Below, piece by piece: positions 28,459-38,321 of a DNA stretch of 64,000 nucleotides; position 1 is the stretch's first letter; every line of letters begins with the position of its first letter. Below the pieces are notes generated by a model. It made no database searches. It was not told the DNA's origin and saw nothing but the letters and a program-made list of their open reading frames with translations. The stretch is taken from assembly GCF_036014015.1 (NCBI RefSeq), contig NZ_CP107905.1, positions 3,100,001-3,164,000 on the forward strand, in the 5' to 3' direction. A program made the translations under genes and the position numbers. This stretch comes from Streptomyces sp. NBC_00457. GTDB taxonomy: Bacteria > Actinomycetota > Actinomycetes > Streptomycetales > Streptomycetaceae.

Positions 28459-30636
28459 TCATCGGACCCTGCTGCGCAGGGTCGTGAGCAGATATACGCA
28501 GAGCAGGACGGACAGTGACAACGCCAATGCGCCGCCCACGGGTTGACCGACCACCCGGGCCGCCGCGGCCAGATATCGCTCTCCGCCGAAGGGCCACTGC
28601 ATGAGAAGCACCTCGCGCAGCCGCATGGGAAACCCTGCCGCCGTTCGCACAGCCGGTCCCTCCAGGACCTTGTGTACGAGAGGTACGACGAGAATCGGTA
28701 CGGAGACCACGGCGGCGAGCCCGGCCGTGGTGGACCGGAAGACACCGGCGGCCAGCACTCCGGCCCAGGCGCAGCCGACCACGAGACCGAGCCAACTCGC
28801 GCTCAGCGACAGCCAGTCGGCGGGAACCTGTGCGAGCTCCCGTCCGTATACGAGATAGAGCGCTTCGGCGTTGCAGCCGACCGTGAGGAAGGCCAGCAGC
28901 AGCGCGGTGGCCGCGGTGACGAGGAGTTTGGCGGCGAGCAGCCCCAGTCGGCGGGGCACGGTGCCGCGGTCCGCCGCCAGGGCGGGGTGGCGGAACTCGT
29001 CGCCGAAGGAGAGCGCGCCGAGCAGGCCGGCGCCGAGCGCCGCGGGCGGCAGCGGTAGCTCCTGCGGCCACGCGGCCAGCAGACGCGGCTGCGGAGTGTG
29101 CCCGATGCGGGCCAGGATGACGGCGGTGAGGACGGACACAGCGAGTACGACGGCCCCGGTGATGAACCCCGTGCTGATTCCCGCGGCGCGGCGCAGCTCG
29201 TAGCGGAGCGGGCGGAGGGGGCTGGGCGAGGGACGGACGGAGATGGGGGGTGGCAGCGCGGGCGGGGCGTCGAGGGTGCGGACTTCGCCGTGACTGCCGG
29301 AGCGCGTTCGCGCGCGGCCGGCCGCGACGCGTGCATCGTCGGAGACCTGCGCTCCCGCGGTCGTTTCGGTGGAGATCTGCGGCTCGTCGGCCGAGGGGGG
29401 TGACGCGTCGACAGGCTCGGAGGCGGTCTGCGGTGCGTCGACAGCTGCCCGGGTTGCGTCTTCTGCGTTCCGCGACGCGTCGAGAGGCGCCCGGGGAGCG
29501 CCCACTGCGCTCTTCGACGCGTCGAAGGGAGGCCGGTGTGCGTCAGCGGAGGTCTGCGAGGCGTCTAGCGGCGCTCCCGGGGCGTCCCCGGTGTCGAGCG
29601 GCGCCGCCGATGCATCCCCGGCGTCCAGCGACGGCTCAGGCGGCGCCGGAGAGTTCTCGGTCTGTCGCGGCACGTCCGGTGCACGATCGGCCGTGACCGG
29701 GGACGGTTGGCGGGGGGTTTGCGGTTCCTGCGCGGGTACGGCCGCCGCGCCGGCCCCCATGTCCCCGATCTCATCGGCGAGTTGATGCACGAGGATGCCG
29801 TGGCGGAACGCGGTCTCGCCGACGTCGGCGCAGGTACTGCCGTACACGGAGAGCCGGTTGCCTCCCTCGCGCACGATTTCGACGGAGCGCTGTCCGGTGC
29901 GGGCCTCCTTGGTGAGCAGGGCGGCGAGGCGTGCGGCGTGCGGGCTGCGGACGGCGACCCGGGGGCGGAGCCGGGTGCGGGCGAACTCGGCGGCCTCCTG
30001 GTCTGCGACGAGCCTGCCCTGCTCCAGCGTGACGACGCGGTCGGCGGTGCGCGCGGCTTCCTTGGGGTCGGCAGTGGTGTGCAGGACCGTGCCCCCCTGG
30101 GAGGCGTGCGCGCGCAGCATGGCGTGCAGCCAACGGATCTCGCGGGCGGTGAGGCCGTCGGCGGGGTCGTCGAGCACGAGCGTGTGCGGGTCGCAGAGCA
30201 GGGCACAGGCGAGGCCGAGGCGGCGGTCCATGCCGCGTGAGAGGGTGCCCAGACGCTCGTCACGCAGGCTGACCAGGCCGACCACCTCAAGGACCTCGTC
30301 GGCGCGGCGCACGGGCAGGCCCGCGGCGGCACACAGCATGCGAAGGTGCCCTCGTACGGTCCGGGCGGGGTGTCCGGGTACGTCGCCGAGGAGTACGCCG
30401 ACCTCACGCGAGGGATGGGCGATGCGGTGCAGGGGGCGGCCCCTGAAGTAGGTGATTCCGCGGCCCGGTTGAAGTTCGAGCATCAGTCTGAGCGCCGTCG
30501 TCTTGCCTGCCCCCGGCGCGCCGAGCAGCGCGGTGACGTGGCCCGCGCGCGCCTCGAAGGTGACGTCGTCGACGGCGGGTGGAAGCTCCTTGCGGGGGTT
30601 GCTGGTCAATCCGAAGACCTCGATCACCCGCAGCAA
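28459..30636 (-). CDS. ABC transporter ATPase-permease fusion with repetitive linker
   Basis: A 725-residue single-chain ABC protein. The ATPase domain is at 1-230: Walker A GAPGAGKTT at 39-47, signature LSRGM at 132-136, Walker B LVLDDP at 153-158. Two positions differ from active ATPases: the catalytic Glu after Walker B is Asp (D157), and the switch His is lost (VLHTTADPKEA). A low-complexity linker (about 300-475) contains 14-residue units of the form PLDASxxxxDAxRP at 336-412. A permease-like part with about six membrane segments runs from 480 to the end. The start is TTG at 30636, or GTG three codons in; no ribosome site is seen and a palindrome lies just upstream. Substrate unknown. 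It is tandem with whiH but 163 nt apart. Confidence 0.85.
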   Translation of the reverse strand: MLRVIEVFGLTSNPRKELPPAVDDVTFEARAGHVTALLGAPGAGKTTALRLMLELQPGRGITYFRGRPLHRIAHPSREVGVLLGDVPGHPARTVRGHLRMLCAAAGLPVRRADEVLEVVGLVSLRDERLGTLSRGMDRRLGLACALLCDPHTLVLDDPADGLTAREIRWLHAMLRAHASQGGTVLHTTADPKEAARTADRVVTLEQGRLVADQEAAEFARTRLRPRVAVRSPHAARLAALLTKEARTGQRSVEIVREGGNRLSVYGSTCADVGETAFRHGILVHQLADEIGDMGAGAAAVPAQEPQTPRQPSPVTADRAPDVPRQTENSPAPPEPSLDAGDASAAPLDTGDAPGAPLDASQTSADAHRPPFDASKSAVGAPRAPLDASRNAEDATRAAVDAPQTASEPVDASPPSADEPQISTETTAGAQVSDDARVAAGRARTRSGSHGEVRTLDAPPALPPPISVRPSPSPLRPLRYELRRAAGISTGFITGAVVLAVSVLTAVILARIGHTPQPRLLAAWPQELPLPPAALGAGLLGALSFGDEFRHPALAADRGTVPRRLGLLAAKLLVTAATALLLAFLTVGCNAEALYLVYGRELAQVPADWLSLSASWLGLVVGCAWAGVLAAGVFRSTTAGLAAVVSVPILVVPLVHKVLEGPAVRTAAGFPMRLREVLLMQWPFGGERYLAAAARVVGQPVGGALALSLSVLLCVYLLTTLRSRVR

Positions 30637-30637
30637 G

Positions 30638-30649
30638 ATAGCGCGCTAT
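30638..30649. promoter_or_regulatory. Perfect palindrome at the ABC fusion start
   Basis: ATAGCGCGCTAT, a 12-bp perfect palindrome, ends two bases before the TTG start. A possible repressor site or leaderless transcript start region; function not shown. Confidence 0.4.
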
Positions 30650-30739
30650 GTCCAGTTTTTCTGGTATGTCACAGCCCGCTCACCGGCGGTGGTCGGCCGG
30701 ATCGCACTTTTGTTCGCCTCTCACTCCCGGTACCCGGCG

Positions 30740-31498
30740 TCACACCTCGGGGCGCAGCATCGGAGGGTTGAGCAGCGTGGCGCCGCCGGCCCGGAAGAGC
30801 TGGGCCGGGCGACCGCCCTGCCGGGTGGTGGTGCCGCCGGTGGGGACGAGGAAGCCCGGCGTGCCCGTCACCTTGCGGTGGAAGTTGCGCGGGTCGAGCG
30901 CGACGCCCCACACCGCCTCGTAGACACGGCGCAGCTCGCCGACGGTGAACTCGGTGGGGCAGAACGCCGTGGCCAGGGACGAGTACTCGATCTTGGATCG
31001 GGCGCGCTCCACCCCGTCCGACAGGATCTGTGCGTGGTCGAAGGCGAGCGGCGCCACGGGTTCGCCGTCGCGGCCGTAGCCGCTCTGCTGCAGCAGTTCC
31101 TCGACCGGCGCCCAGCGCGCATTGCTGGCGTCGCCGCCCGCTCGGGGGGCCGGCAGGTCGGGGGCGAGCGCCAGGTGCGCGACGCTGACCACCCGCATCC
31201 GGGGATCCCGCTTGGGGTCGCCGTACGTCGCGAGCTGCTCGAGGTGGGCGCCGTTGTCCTGGACGGGAACAGCCGGATCATGGGCGCGCAGCCCGGTCTC
31301 CTCGGCCAGCTCGCGGGCTGCCGCCTGCGCCAGGTCCTCGTCGGCCCGTACGAAGCCTCCAGGGAGCGCCCAGCGTCCCTGGAACGGCGGTTCGCCCCTG
31401 CGTACCGCCAGCGCGCACAGGGCATGGCGACGCACGGTCAGCACGACCAGGTCCACGGTGACGGCGAAGGGCGGAAAGGCTGACGGGTCGTAGGGCAT
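30740..31498 (-). CDS. NrtR-like Nudix-domain transcriptional regulator
   Basis: A 252-residue protein. The Nudix domain (about 10-150) keeps the full Nudix box GGFVRADEDLAQAAARELAEETGL, so hydrolase activity is possible. The C-terminal part (about 165-240) is a winged helix (PTEFTVGELRRVYEAVWGVALDPRNFHRKVT), the arrangement of NrtR regulators that sense ADP-ribose or related Nudix substrates. ATG at 31498 starts MPYDPSAFPPFAVTVDLVVL, the usual beginning. An inverted repeat lies just upstream and would allow autoregulation. No NAD-synthesis gene is adjacent, so the regulon is unclear. Confidence 0.85.
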   Translation of the reverse strand: MPYDPSAFPPFAVTVDLVVLTVRRHALCALAVRRGEPPFQGRWALPGGFVRADEDLAQAAARELAEETGLRAHDPAVPVQDNGAHLEQLATYGDPKRDPRMRVVSVAHLALAPDLPAPRAGGDASNARWAPVEELLQQSGYGRDGEPVAPLAFDHAQILSDGVERARSKIEYSSLATAFCPTEFTVGELRRVYEAVWGVALDPRNFHRKVTGTPGFLVPTGGTTTRQGGRPAQLFRAGGATLLNPPMLRPEV

Positions 31499-31508
31499 GC
31501 GGCGATCA

Positions 31509-31528
31509 TAGTCGTCTGCCTGACGATA
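31509..31528. promoter_or_regulatory. Candidate NrtR operator
   Basis: TAGTCGTC-TGCCT-GACGATAA is an inverted repeat with 6 of 8 bases paired in the arms, centred about 20 nt upstream of the Nudix regulator start. NrtR proteins bind such ~20-bp palindromes. Inferred. Confidence 0.45.
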
Positions 31529-31628
31529 AACACTCCCTTCGTCGGCCGCATCGATTGCTGATCCACTTTGGCTCGGTATGGGTTTCACCCTGCTCCCCCG
31601 GCAGTCAGCGGTGCCGCGGCATACGAGG

Positions 31629-33803
31629 TCACCCTCCCAATTGCAGCTGATCGGCCGCTTCCTCGACCATGGCGAGGCCGAGTCTGCTGACCCGTACGGA
31701 GAAGGGGGCGTCCGCCACACGCAGTCCGGTCAGGACGACCTCTCCCAGGGGTGCGCTGCCCATGGGGCGCAGCGTGACCGTCCCGGCGGGTGCGTCGGGG
31801 CGGATGCCGGCGAGGGTGGTCAGCAGCAGCACACCGGCAGCCGCAGCCGTGGCCGCCGGGCGGCAGGCTGCGGGGTGTGGGAGAGGGGCGCTCCCGTCGG
31901 TGCGCTGCTCCCCCGCGTACATCTCGGGCAGGCGGTGGCCGAAGGTCTCGGCCGCGGACAGTACGCCCCGCAACAGGGCTCCCGCTTCCTTCTCGTACCC
32001 GGCCGCGGTCAGCCCGGCCACAGCGACGGCCGTCTCCTGGACGCGCACGGCCCCGGTACGGTGGCCGAACGAGTTGTACCCCGGCTCCCTCGCGCCCAGC
32101 CCGCGCAGGCCCCAGCCCGAGTCCATGGCCGGGCCCCCGAGCAGCCGGGCGAGCTGTTCGGTCTGCACCTTGTCGAGCAGACCGGCTGCCTGCCGACCTC
32201 CGCCGCTCAGGCCGGTGTCGAGGAGGTGGACGGCGGACGCGCCCAGGTGCGGCACGAGCCGGCCGTCCGGGGTACGGGCGGCTGCCGGCCTGCCGCCACC
32301 CAGGTCGTCGACCCAGAAATCCGCCCGGAACGCCGTCCGCAAGGCCTCGGCCCACTGCCTCAGCCCCGCCCCGCCCGGTCTGCCGGAGTCGTCGAGCAGA
32401 TCGGCGCCGAGCAGTGCGGCACGATGCGCGTGCGCCTGTGTCTCGCAGCGGAAGGGCCCGCCGGGGTACGGGTCGCGTAGGTACGGGCCGTCGCCCACCG
32501 TGGTGCGCAGCCAGGTCAGACAGCGGTCGGCAGCGGGGAGCAGTTCCTGTGTCTCGTGTTCGGACAGGCCCCAGCGGCGGGCCTCGGCCAGGAGTACGGG
32601 GAAGAGGAGCGTGGCCTCCGTGCCCGTACAGGCCGGCGGCAGATGAGGGCCCGCGTCCCGTCGCGGGCCCGGGATCATGCCGAACCGGGTTCCCGGGCCG
32701 TCGAGTTGGGTGCGGGCGAGGGTGCGCAGTGTGCCCGCGGCCAGCCGGGTGCCGAGGGGCAGCGTCATCCGGGCGGCGGCCAGTGCGTCCGCCGGAGCGA
32801 GGCCACAGCGCCACGGCACGCCGGCGGCCAGGTGCGTGTCCACCGGGTGGGCGGGGTCGCGCAGCAACAGGGACTGGAGGTCCTCGATGCTCGTGCGCAG
32901 GAGTGTCTGGACTCCGGGGTTGTCTCCCGCCGCCCGGGCGGGTGACAGGGGGCTCGTCGCTGCACGGCCCACGGCCCGGAGGGGCCCCGCTCCGTCGGGT
33001 CGTACCCGCAGCTCCACGCTCGTGCTGCCGCCCGGGGGTAGTTCGAGGTCCCAGCGCAGCAGCCCCGCGGAGGCCAGTGCATCGTGCGGTGCTGGGACGG
33101 CCGTGACCGAGGACTTCCCGGTGGCGCAGGACCAGCGCAGGCCGGAGTCGTGGACGCTGGCCGGCAGTTCATGCCCCGAGTTGCCGCTCGCGATCGTGGC
33201 CAGGTCGGCCAGATCCGTGCCGAGCGCCACCTCCACGGACAGGCGCAGTGGACGGAGTGCCGCACTGTGCAAGGTGATCCGCTCTGTACCGTCCGCGCCG
33301 CGGATGCGCTCGACGACGACGTCCGGGTCTGGACCGGTGTGTGCGGAGGTGCGCAGGGTGCCCACGAAACGGGCGGTGTCGGCCGCGGTCATCCTGGCCT
33401 GCACCGCGAGTGGCTCGCGGCCGGCCACCCGAACCTGGCAGCGGGAGAGCACACGTCGACCCGCGCGGTAGAACCCCTCCAGCCCGTGACCGGTCAGCTG
33501 TCCCTGTTCCGTGGAGATGGCGAAACCGGGGAGCGCGACGCAGACCAGAGCGGTGTGGGCGGGTGGCAGGTCCAAGGGCCGACCCGGGGTCGGCGGTGGG
33601 GCGGCGCGAGACGGGACCGGAGCCGGACCGCGTGCCTGAGCCTGGGGCCGGGACGGTGCCCAGCCATGAGAACCGCTCGGGAACCCGGACCTGCGGGTGC
33701 CGGCCCTGTCCGCGCACGACGGTGGACCAGCGCCCGGAGCGGACCCGCCGTGCGTGCGGCGCTCGTCGTCGACAACGGCGGCGGGCGGAGTCGGCTGATA
33801 CAT
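31629..33803 (-). CDS. Glycogen-debranching / amylo-alpha-1,6-glucosidase-like protein
   Basis: A 724-residue protein. After a Pro-rich N-terminus (about 85 residues), an N-terminal debranching-enzyme domain (VCVALPGFAISTEQGQLTGHGLEGFYRAGRRVLSRCQV) is followed by an (alpha/alpha)6-barrel glycosidase domain. The latter includes AAGVPWRCGLAPADALAAARMTLPLG, MDSGWGLRGLGAREPGYNSFGHRTGAVRVQETAV and a C-terminal beta cap. The family removes glucose from branch points or acts on unsaturated/trehalose-type linkages. ATG at 33803 has AAGGAG about 6 nt upstream. Catalytic acids could not be fixed by eye, so the exact reaction is open. Confidence 0.8.
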   Translation of the reverse strand: MYQPTPPAAVVDDERRTHGGSAPGAGPPSCADRAGTRRSGFPSGSHGWAPSRPQAQARGPAPVPSRAAPPPTPGRPLDLPPAHTALVCVALPGFAISTEQGQLTGHGLEGFYRAGRRVLSRCQVRVAGREPLAVQARMTAADTARFVGTLRTSAHTGPDPDVVVERIRGADGTERITLHSAALRPLRLSVEVALGTDLADLATIASGNSGHELPASVHDSGLRWSCATGKSSVTAVPAPHDALASAGLLRWDLELPPGGSTSVELRVRPDGAGPLRAVGRAATSPLSPARAAGDNPGVQTLLRTSIEDLQSLLLRDPAHPVDTHLAAGVPWRCGLAPADALAAARMTLPLGTRLAAGTLRTLARTQLDGPGTRFGMIPGPRRDAGPHLPPACTGTEATLLFPVLLAEARRWGLSEHETQELLPAADRCLTWLRTTVGDGPYLRDPYPGGPFRCETQAHAHRAALLGADLLDDSGRPGGAGLRQWAEALRTAFRADFWVDDLGGGRPAAARTPDGRLVPHLGASAVHLLDTGLSGGGRQAAGLLDKVQTEQLARLLGGPAMDSGWGLRGLGAREPGYNSFGHRTGAVRVQETAVAVAGLTAAGYEKEAGALLRGVLSAAETFGHRLPEMYAGEQRTDGSAPLPHPAACRPAATAAAAGVLLLTTLAGIRPDAPAGTVTLRPMGSAPLGEVVLTGLRVADAPFSVRVSRLGLAMVEEAADQLQLGG

Positions 33804-34072
33804 GGGCGGCTCCTTCTGCGCTCTGGGCGCCTCGGGCGTGTTGACGCCGTGCTGGATGCGTCCGGAGTGACATGGGTGGTGCGGCGGCCATGCCCGTCCA
33901 GGCGTTCCGCCACTCAGGTGAACGGCATGGGGCTGTTCGGGGTAACGCCCGCGGCAGGGCGACTCGATCGAGTGATGACGGTCTGGGCCGCCCACCGCCG
34001 ACTGCCCCGGTTGTCGAACCGTCCCCACTTCGCTGCCGCCGTCCGTCCGAGTGCGGCCACCCGTGCTTCCGC

Positions 34073-35716
34073 TCACGTGTCTTCCTCTTGGCTGTCGCCC
34101 TTGGCGTGCAGGTCTCCCGGATTGCCGGTGCCATGGGCCACTCCCTTGGCTGAGGCACGCGTGCGCGTGCCGCCCGCACGAGCAGCCGCCGGGCGCGCAA
34201 CGCCCGCAGCCGTCGTGCGCGGCCGGGAGGGCTTCGGCCTCGGCTCTCGCGCCTTGGGCTTCGCGGAGCGAGGTGAGTCGTCGCCCGCACTCGTGGGCCG
34301 TGGACGGCGTCGGCGGCGTGAGGCCGACGCCGATGTGGGCGCCGCGCATGGGTCCGACTCGGCGGCCTCGCTCAGCGCCGGCTCCTGCGTGGCCTCCGCG
34401 CTGCCGGCTCGCATCGGCTCACGACCATCGCGTTCCGCACGCAGGCAGCGGCGGATCGACTCCGGGTCCAGCCCCTCGTTGCAGGCCTGATGCAGCAGAC
34501 GGGCGAAGAGGTAACCGGGGTCCGCGCCGAGCGCCATCGCGAGGGCTTCCCTGGCCTCCAGATCGTCGCCCGTCGACCAGGCGACCCACCCGGCAAGCGT
34601 GAGCGGCGGCGCGGCATGTTCGCTGTACGGGCCGACGCAGCGGCGGGCCAGGGCTCGCCAGAGGCGCAGCGCCGGACCGGCCTCGTCGCCCTCCATCCAC
34701 TCGGCCGCGCGATCACGCGTCGTACGGTCCTGCAGGCCGAGAATCAGCGTCGCGGCTTCGTCGTGTCCGAGCAGTCCGTCGTCGCGCAGGTCGGCCATGA
34801 CCGTGCCGGACACGGACGGGGCTGCGGCCAGACGGCTCATGACCTGCCGGGCAAGATCGAGCGTCTCCTGGGCCACGCCGGCCCTGCTTTCGTCGTCGAG
34901 GATCCGGGGGACGAGGCTCCTTCCGGCGGTGTCCAGAGCAACCTCCTGCTCCAGAGCGGCCGCCGTTTCCCAGGGCAGGAGCCTGGCCCGCAGTTCGCGC
35001 AGAGAGCCGCGCACCTGGAGGCCCGCATACGTGGCAGCGGCGGCCAGCACGGAAGTGCCGGGCAGGCCCATGGGCGTGCCTTCGGGCGGGCAGCATTGCC
35101 TGTTCACGCAGCAGTACGACCAGAAGCGGCCGTCCGAGATGCACAGTGCCTCGATCACCGGCACGTCCAGCAGACCGCACTCGACGCGCAGCCGCTGAGC
35201 CAGCGGCTGCAGTCGCTCCATGACCTGGCGGCCGGATTCCGCGCTCCCCGGTTCCTGGCAGACGTAGGCGACCAACTGTTCCGGGCGGGCACCCCGGCGC
35301 TCGCTGCCCGTCACCAGCCCGTGGGCCAACTGCCGGGCCGCGGAGGGCCAGTCGTCCGGGTTCGCGGGAATGCCGAGTCGAGCCCGGCCGCCGAAGCGTC
35401 CGCGGCCACCCCTGTCGTGGAGGGCGACCAGGACGACGCTGTCCTCTGGGCGGTAGCCGAGCAGATACGGCAGGGCGTCGGCCAGTTCGGCCGGGGTGCG
35501 GAGGGTGACCTGGTGCTCGCCGGGATGGCCGTCATACAGGGCGGGTGGGTTGTGCGCGTCAGGGGCGCTGTACGCCTCAGGACCGTGGGTCTCGCTGGGG
35601 CCGAAGGGCTCGTGGCCTCCGCCGGGCTCGTCCATCGCCCCGTGCACATCGAGCCCCTCGCGCCCGGCCATGTCCTCGTTTTCAGGAGATCCAGTCGCTT
35701 CGCTGTGATTCGTCAT
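34073..35716 (-). CDS. DUF4192 domain protein
   Basis: A 547-residue actinobacterial protein of unknown function. The DUF4192 domain spans about residues 70-420, starting [30 protein letters not shown] and including [26 protein letters not shown]. The last 110 residues are basic, Ala/Arg/Pro-rich and probably disordered ([11 protein letters not shown] and [15 protein letters not shown]), which suggests nucleic-acid contact. ATG at 35716 has GGGAGAT about 10 nt upstream. It is divergent from the RecQ gene with 141 bp between the starts, so the two may share control. Confidence 0.85.
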   Translation of the reverse strand: MTNHSEATGSPENEDMAGREGLDVHGAMDEPGGGHEPFGPSETHGPEAYSAPDAHNPPALYDGHPGEHQVTLRTPAELADALPYLLGYRPEDSVVLVALHDRGGRGRFGGRARLGIPANPDDWPSAARQLAHGLVTGSERRGARPEQLVAYVCQEPGSAESGRQVMERLQPLAQRLRVECGLLDVPVIEALCISDGRFWSYCCVNRQCCPPEGTPMGLPGTSVLAAAATYAGLQVRGSLRELRARLLPWETAAALEQEVALDTAGRSLVPRILDDESRAGVAQETLDLARQVMSRLAAAPSVSGTVMADLRDDGLLGHDEAATLILGLQDRTTRDRAAEWMEGDEAGPALRLWRALARRCVGPYSEHAAPPLTLAGWVAWSTGDDLEAREALAMALGADPGYLFARLLHQACNEGLDPESIRRCLRAERDGREPMRAGSAEATQEPALSEAAESDPCAAPTSASASRRRRRPRPTSAGDDSPRSAKPKAREPRPKPSRPRTTAAGVARPAAARAGGTRTRASAKGVAHGTGNPGDLHAKGDSQEEDT

Positions 35717-35857
35717 GCGCCGACGATCTCCCGGATTGAGGGACTCCGCTTTGGCCTGTGGATAAGTCCGATCAGGGACACGCCAATCCGGTCGGCGAGA
35801 ACCCTCATCGTCCACAGCCGACCCGGATTGTCAGCGCCGTCCTGTTGTATGGGACGC

Positions 35858-38023
35858 ATGGAGCACACGAGCAACGCGGATCTCCGGGCGGCCGCCGACG
35901 CGGTCCTCGCCCGCCTCGTCGGGGACGCCACAGGCACGGCCAGGCTGCGCGAGGACCAGTGGCGGGCGATCGAGGCGTTGGTGGCGGACAAACGCCGAGC
36001 CCTCGTCGTCCAGCGCACGGGGTGGGGCAAGTCGGCGGTGTACTTCGTCGCCACCTCGTTGCTCCGCGCCCAGGGCAGCGGCCCCACCGTGATCGTCTCC
36101 CCACTGCTCGCGCTGATGCGCAACCAGGTCGAGGCCGCGGCCCGTGCCGGTATCCACGCGCGGACCATCAACTCCTCCAACACCGAGGAGTGGGACATGG
36201 TCCAGAGCGAGATCGCCGCGGGCGAGGTCGATGTCCTGCTGGTCAGCCCGGAGCGGCTCAACAACCCGGATTTCCGCGACCAGGTGCTGCCCAAACTCGC
36301 CGCCGCGACCGGACTCCTCGTGGTCGACGAGGCGCACTGCATCTCCGACTGGGGTCACGACTTCCGCCCGGACTACCGACGGCTTCGCACGATGCTGATG
36401 GACCTCCCACCCGGTGTGCCGGTACTCGCGACCACGGCCACGGCCAACGCGCGTGTGACCGCCGATGTCGCCGAGCAGCTCGGCACCGGGGGCACCTCGG
36501 ACGCCCTCGTGCTGCGCGGGCCGCTGGACCGGGAGAGCCTGAGCCTGAGCGTGCTCCGGTTGCCGGACGCCGCGCACCGGATGGCCTGGCTCGCCGACCA
36601 CCTCGACGAGCTGCCGGGCTCCGGAATCATCTACACACTCACCGTGGCCGCCGCCGAGGAGGTCACCGCCTTCCTGCGGCAGCGCGGACACATCGTCGCC
36701 CCGTACACGGGCAGGACGGAGAACGCCGACCGGCAGCAGGCCGAGGAGGACCTGATCGCCAACCGGGTCAAGGCGCTGGTCGCCACCTCCGCGCTCGGCA
36801 TGGGCTTCGACAAGCCCGACCTCGGATTCGTGGTGCACTTGGGCTCGCCCTCGTCGCCCATCGCCTACTACCAGCAGGTGGGCCGAGCGGGACGAGGCGT
36901 CGAGCACGCCGAAGTACTCCTGCTCCCGGGCAAGGAGGACGAGGCGATCTGGGAGTACTTCGCCTCGCTCGCCTTTCCCCCGGAGGACCTGGTGCGGCGC
37001 ACGCTCGACGTCCTCGCGGGCGCGGAGCGCCCTCTTTCGCTGCCCGCTCTGGAGCCGTTGGTGGAGCTGCGCCGGTCCCGCCTGGAGACCATGCTCAAGG
37101 TCCTCGACGTGGACGGGGCGGTCAAGCGGGTCAAGGGCGGCTGGATCGCGACCGGGCAGCCGTGGACGTACGAGACGGAGCGGTACGACTGGGTGGCCCG
37201 GCAGCGCAAGGCCGAACAACAGGCGATGCGCGAGTACGCGTCGGCGACGGGCTGCCGTATGGAGTTCCTGCAACGCCAACTGGACGACGAAGGGGCAAAG
37301 CCCTGCGGACGCTGCGACAACTGCGCGGGCACGCGCTTCACCGCCGACATGTCCCCGGCCGCTCTGGACGCCGCGCGCGACGACCTCGGCCGGGCGGGCG
37401 TCGAGGTGGAACCGCGCAGGATGTGGCCGACCGGGCTGCCGGCGATCGGCGTCGATCTCAAGGGCCGCATTCCCGTCGGTGAGCAGGCCGCGCCCGGCAG
37501 GGCTCTCGGACGGCTGTCGGACATCGGCTGGGGCAACCGGCTCCGGCCGATGCTGGCCCCGCACGCCTCGGACGGCCCGGTACCGGACGACGTGGCAAAG
37601 GCTGTCGTCGGCGTGCTGGCCGACTGGGCCAAAGGGCCCGGCGGCTGGGCCCAGGGGGCAACGGACGCCCAGGCGCGTCCCGTCGGTGTCGTGACCATCG
37701 CCTCGCGCTCCCGGCCGCAACTGATCAACTCCCTCGGCGCGCACATCTCGGAGGTGGGCCGACTGCCACTGCTGGGCTCCGTCGAGTACGCGGGCGACGG
37801 GTATCAGGTCTCACGGAGCAACAGCGCCCAGCGGCTCAAAGCCCTCGACGGCGTGCTGACCCTGCCGCCGGCCCTTGCCTCTGCTCTGTCCGGCATCGGG
37901 GGTCCCGTTCTCCTGGTGGACGACTTCACCGAGACCGGTTGGACACTCGCGGTCGCAGCGCGCATGATCCGGCGTGCCGGCGCCCAGGGAGTGCTACCGC
38001 TGGTCCTGGCAGTCCAGGGTTGA
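35858..38023 (+). CDS. RecQ-family helicase with C-terminal phosphoribosyltransferase-like domain
   Basis: A 721-residue ATP-dependent 3'-5' DNA helicase. Walker A TGWGKS is at 54-59, DEAH box at 157-160, motif [10 protein letters not shown] at 340-347. The RecQ zinc site is C466, C483, C486, C489 (CGRCDNC). A winged-helix-like part follows. The last about 115 residues are not a standard RecQ part: [10 protein letters not shown], a QRLKALDGV block and [13 protein letters not shown] (684-696) follow the order of ComF-type phosphoribosyltransferases, whose PRPP loop reads VLLVDDVxTTGAT. ATG at 35858 is used; an ATG three codons earlier is possible. No ribosome site is clear. Expected in DNA repair or recombination. 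Confidence 0.88.
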   Translation: MEHTSNADLRAAADAVLARLVGDATGTARLREDQWRAIEALVADKRRALVVQRTGWGKSAVYFVATSLLRAQGSGPTVIVSPLLALMRNQVEAAARAGIHARTINSSNTEEWDMVQSEIAAGEVDVLLVSPERLNNPDFRDQVLPKLAAATGLLVVDEAHCISDWGHDFRPDYRRLRTMLMDLPPGVPVLATTATANARVTADVAEQLGTGGTSDALVLRGPLDRESLSLSVLRLPDAAHRMAWLADHLDELPGSGIIYTLTVAAAEEVTAFLRQRGHIVAPYTGRTENADRQQAEEDLIANRVKALVATSALGMGFDKPDLGFVVHLGSPSSPIAYYQQVGRAGRGVEHAEVLLLPGKEDEAIWEYFASLAFPPEDLVRRTLDVLAGAERPLSLPALEPLVELRRSRLETMLKVLDVDGAVKRVKGGWIATGQPWTYETERYDWVARQRKAEQQAMREYASATGCRMEFLQRQLDDEGAKPCGRCDNCAGTRFTADMSPAALDAARDDLGRAGVEVEPRRMWPTGLPAIGVDLKGRIPVGEQAAPGRALGRLSDIGWGNRLRPMLAPHASDGPVPDDVAKAVVGVLADWAKGPGGWAQGATDAQARPVGVVTIASRSRPQLINSLGAHISEVGRLPLLGSVEYAGDGYQVSRSNSAQRLKALDGVLTLPPALASALSGIGGPVLLVDDFTETGWTLAVAARMIRRAGAQGVLPLVLAVQG

Positions 38024-38114
38024 TCACATCCATCCCGAAGGACGGCTCCCTGCCTGGGCCCTTCTCCAAAAACGGGCGTCCGCCCTTGAGGCACGGTCGC
38101 ACCATGCGTCGCAG

Positions 38115-38153
38115 TTGACACACCTGGTGGGGATATAAACCACGCACCACCAG
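38115..38153 (+). promoter_or_regulatory. Promoter-like element with inverted repeat
   Basis: A perfect TTGACA (38115-38120) is followed by TATAAA (38134-38139), but spacing is only 13 nt. The inverted repeat CTGGTGG (38124-38130) / CCACCAG (38147-38153) spans the second box. It lies about 170 nt upstream of the next plus-strand gene. The 298-nt gap from 38024 holds nothing else certain. Confidence 0.35.
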
Positions 38154-38321
38154 ATATCGGTCGGTGGCCCCAATTGCTCGTTGCCGCATCCAGGTTCGAC
38201 AGGAAGAATTGAGGTCCGCTCCCCGCACGGCTCGCCGTGATCCGGCAGGGCTCCTCTGCGGTGCGCGCTCCCCCGAATCCGACCCCGCCCGCAGTGTGGG
38301 CGCGTAGCCGAAGGGAGGACC

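Noticed and set aside
35716..35858. SOS box in the DUF4192/recQ divergent promoter
   Set aside because: No TCGAAC-N4-GTTCGA-like sequence on either strand.
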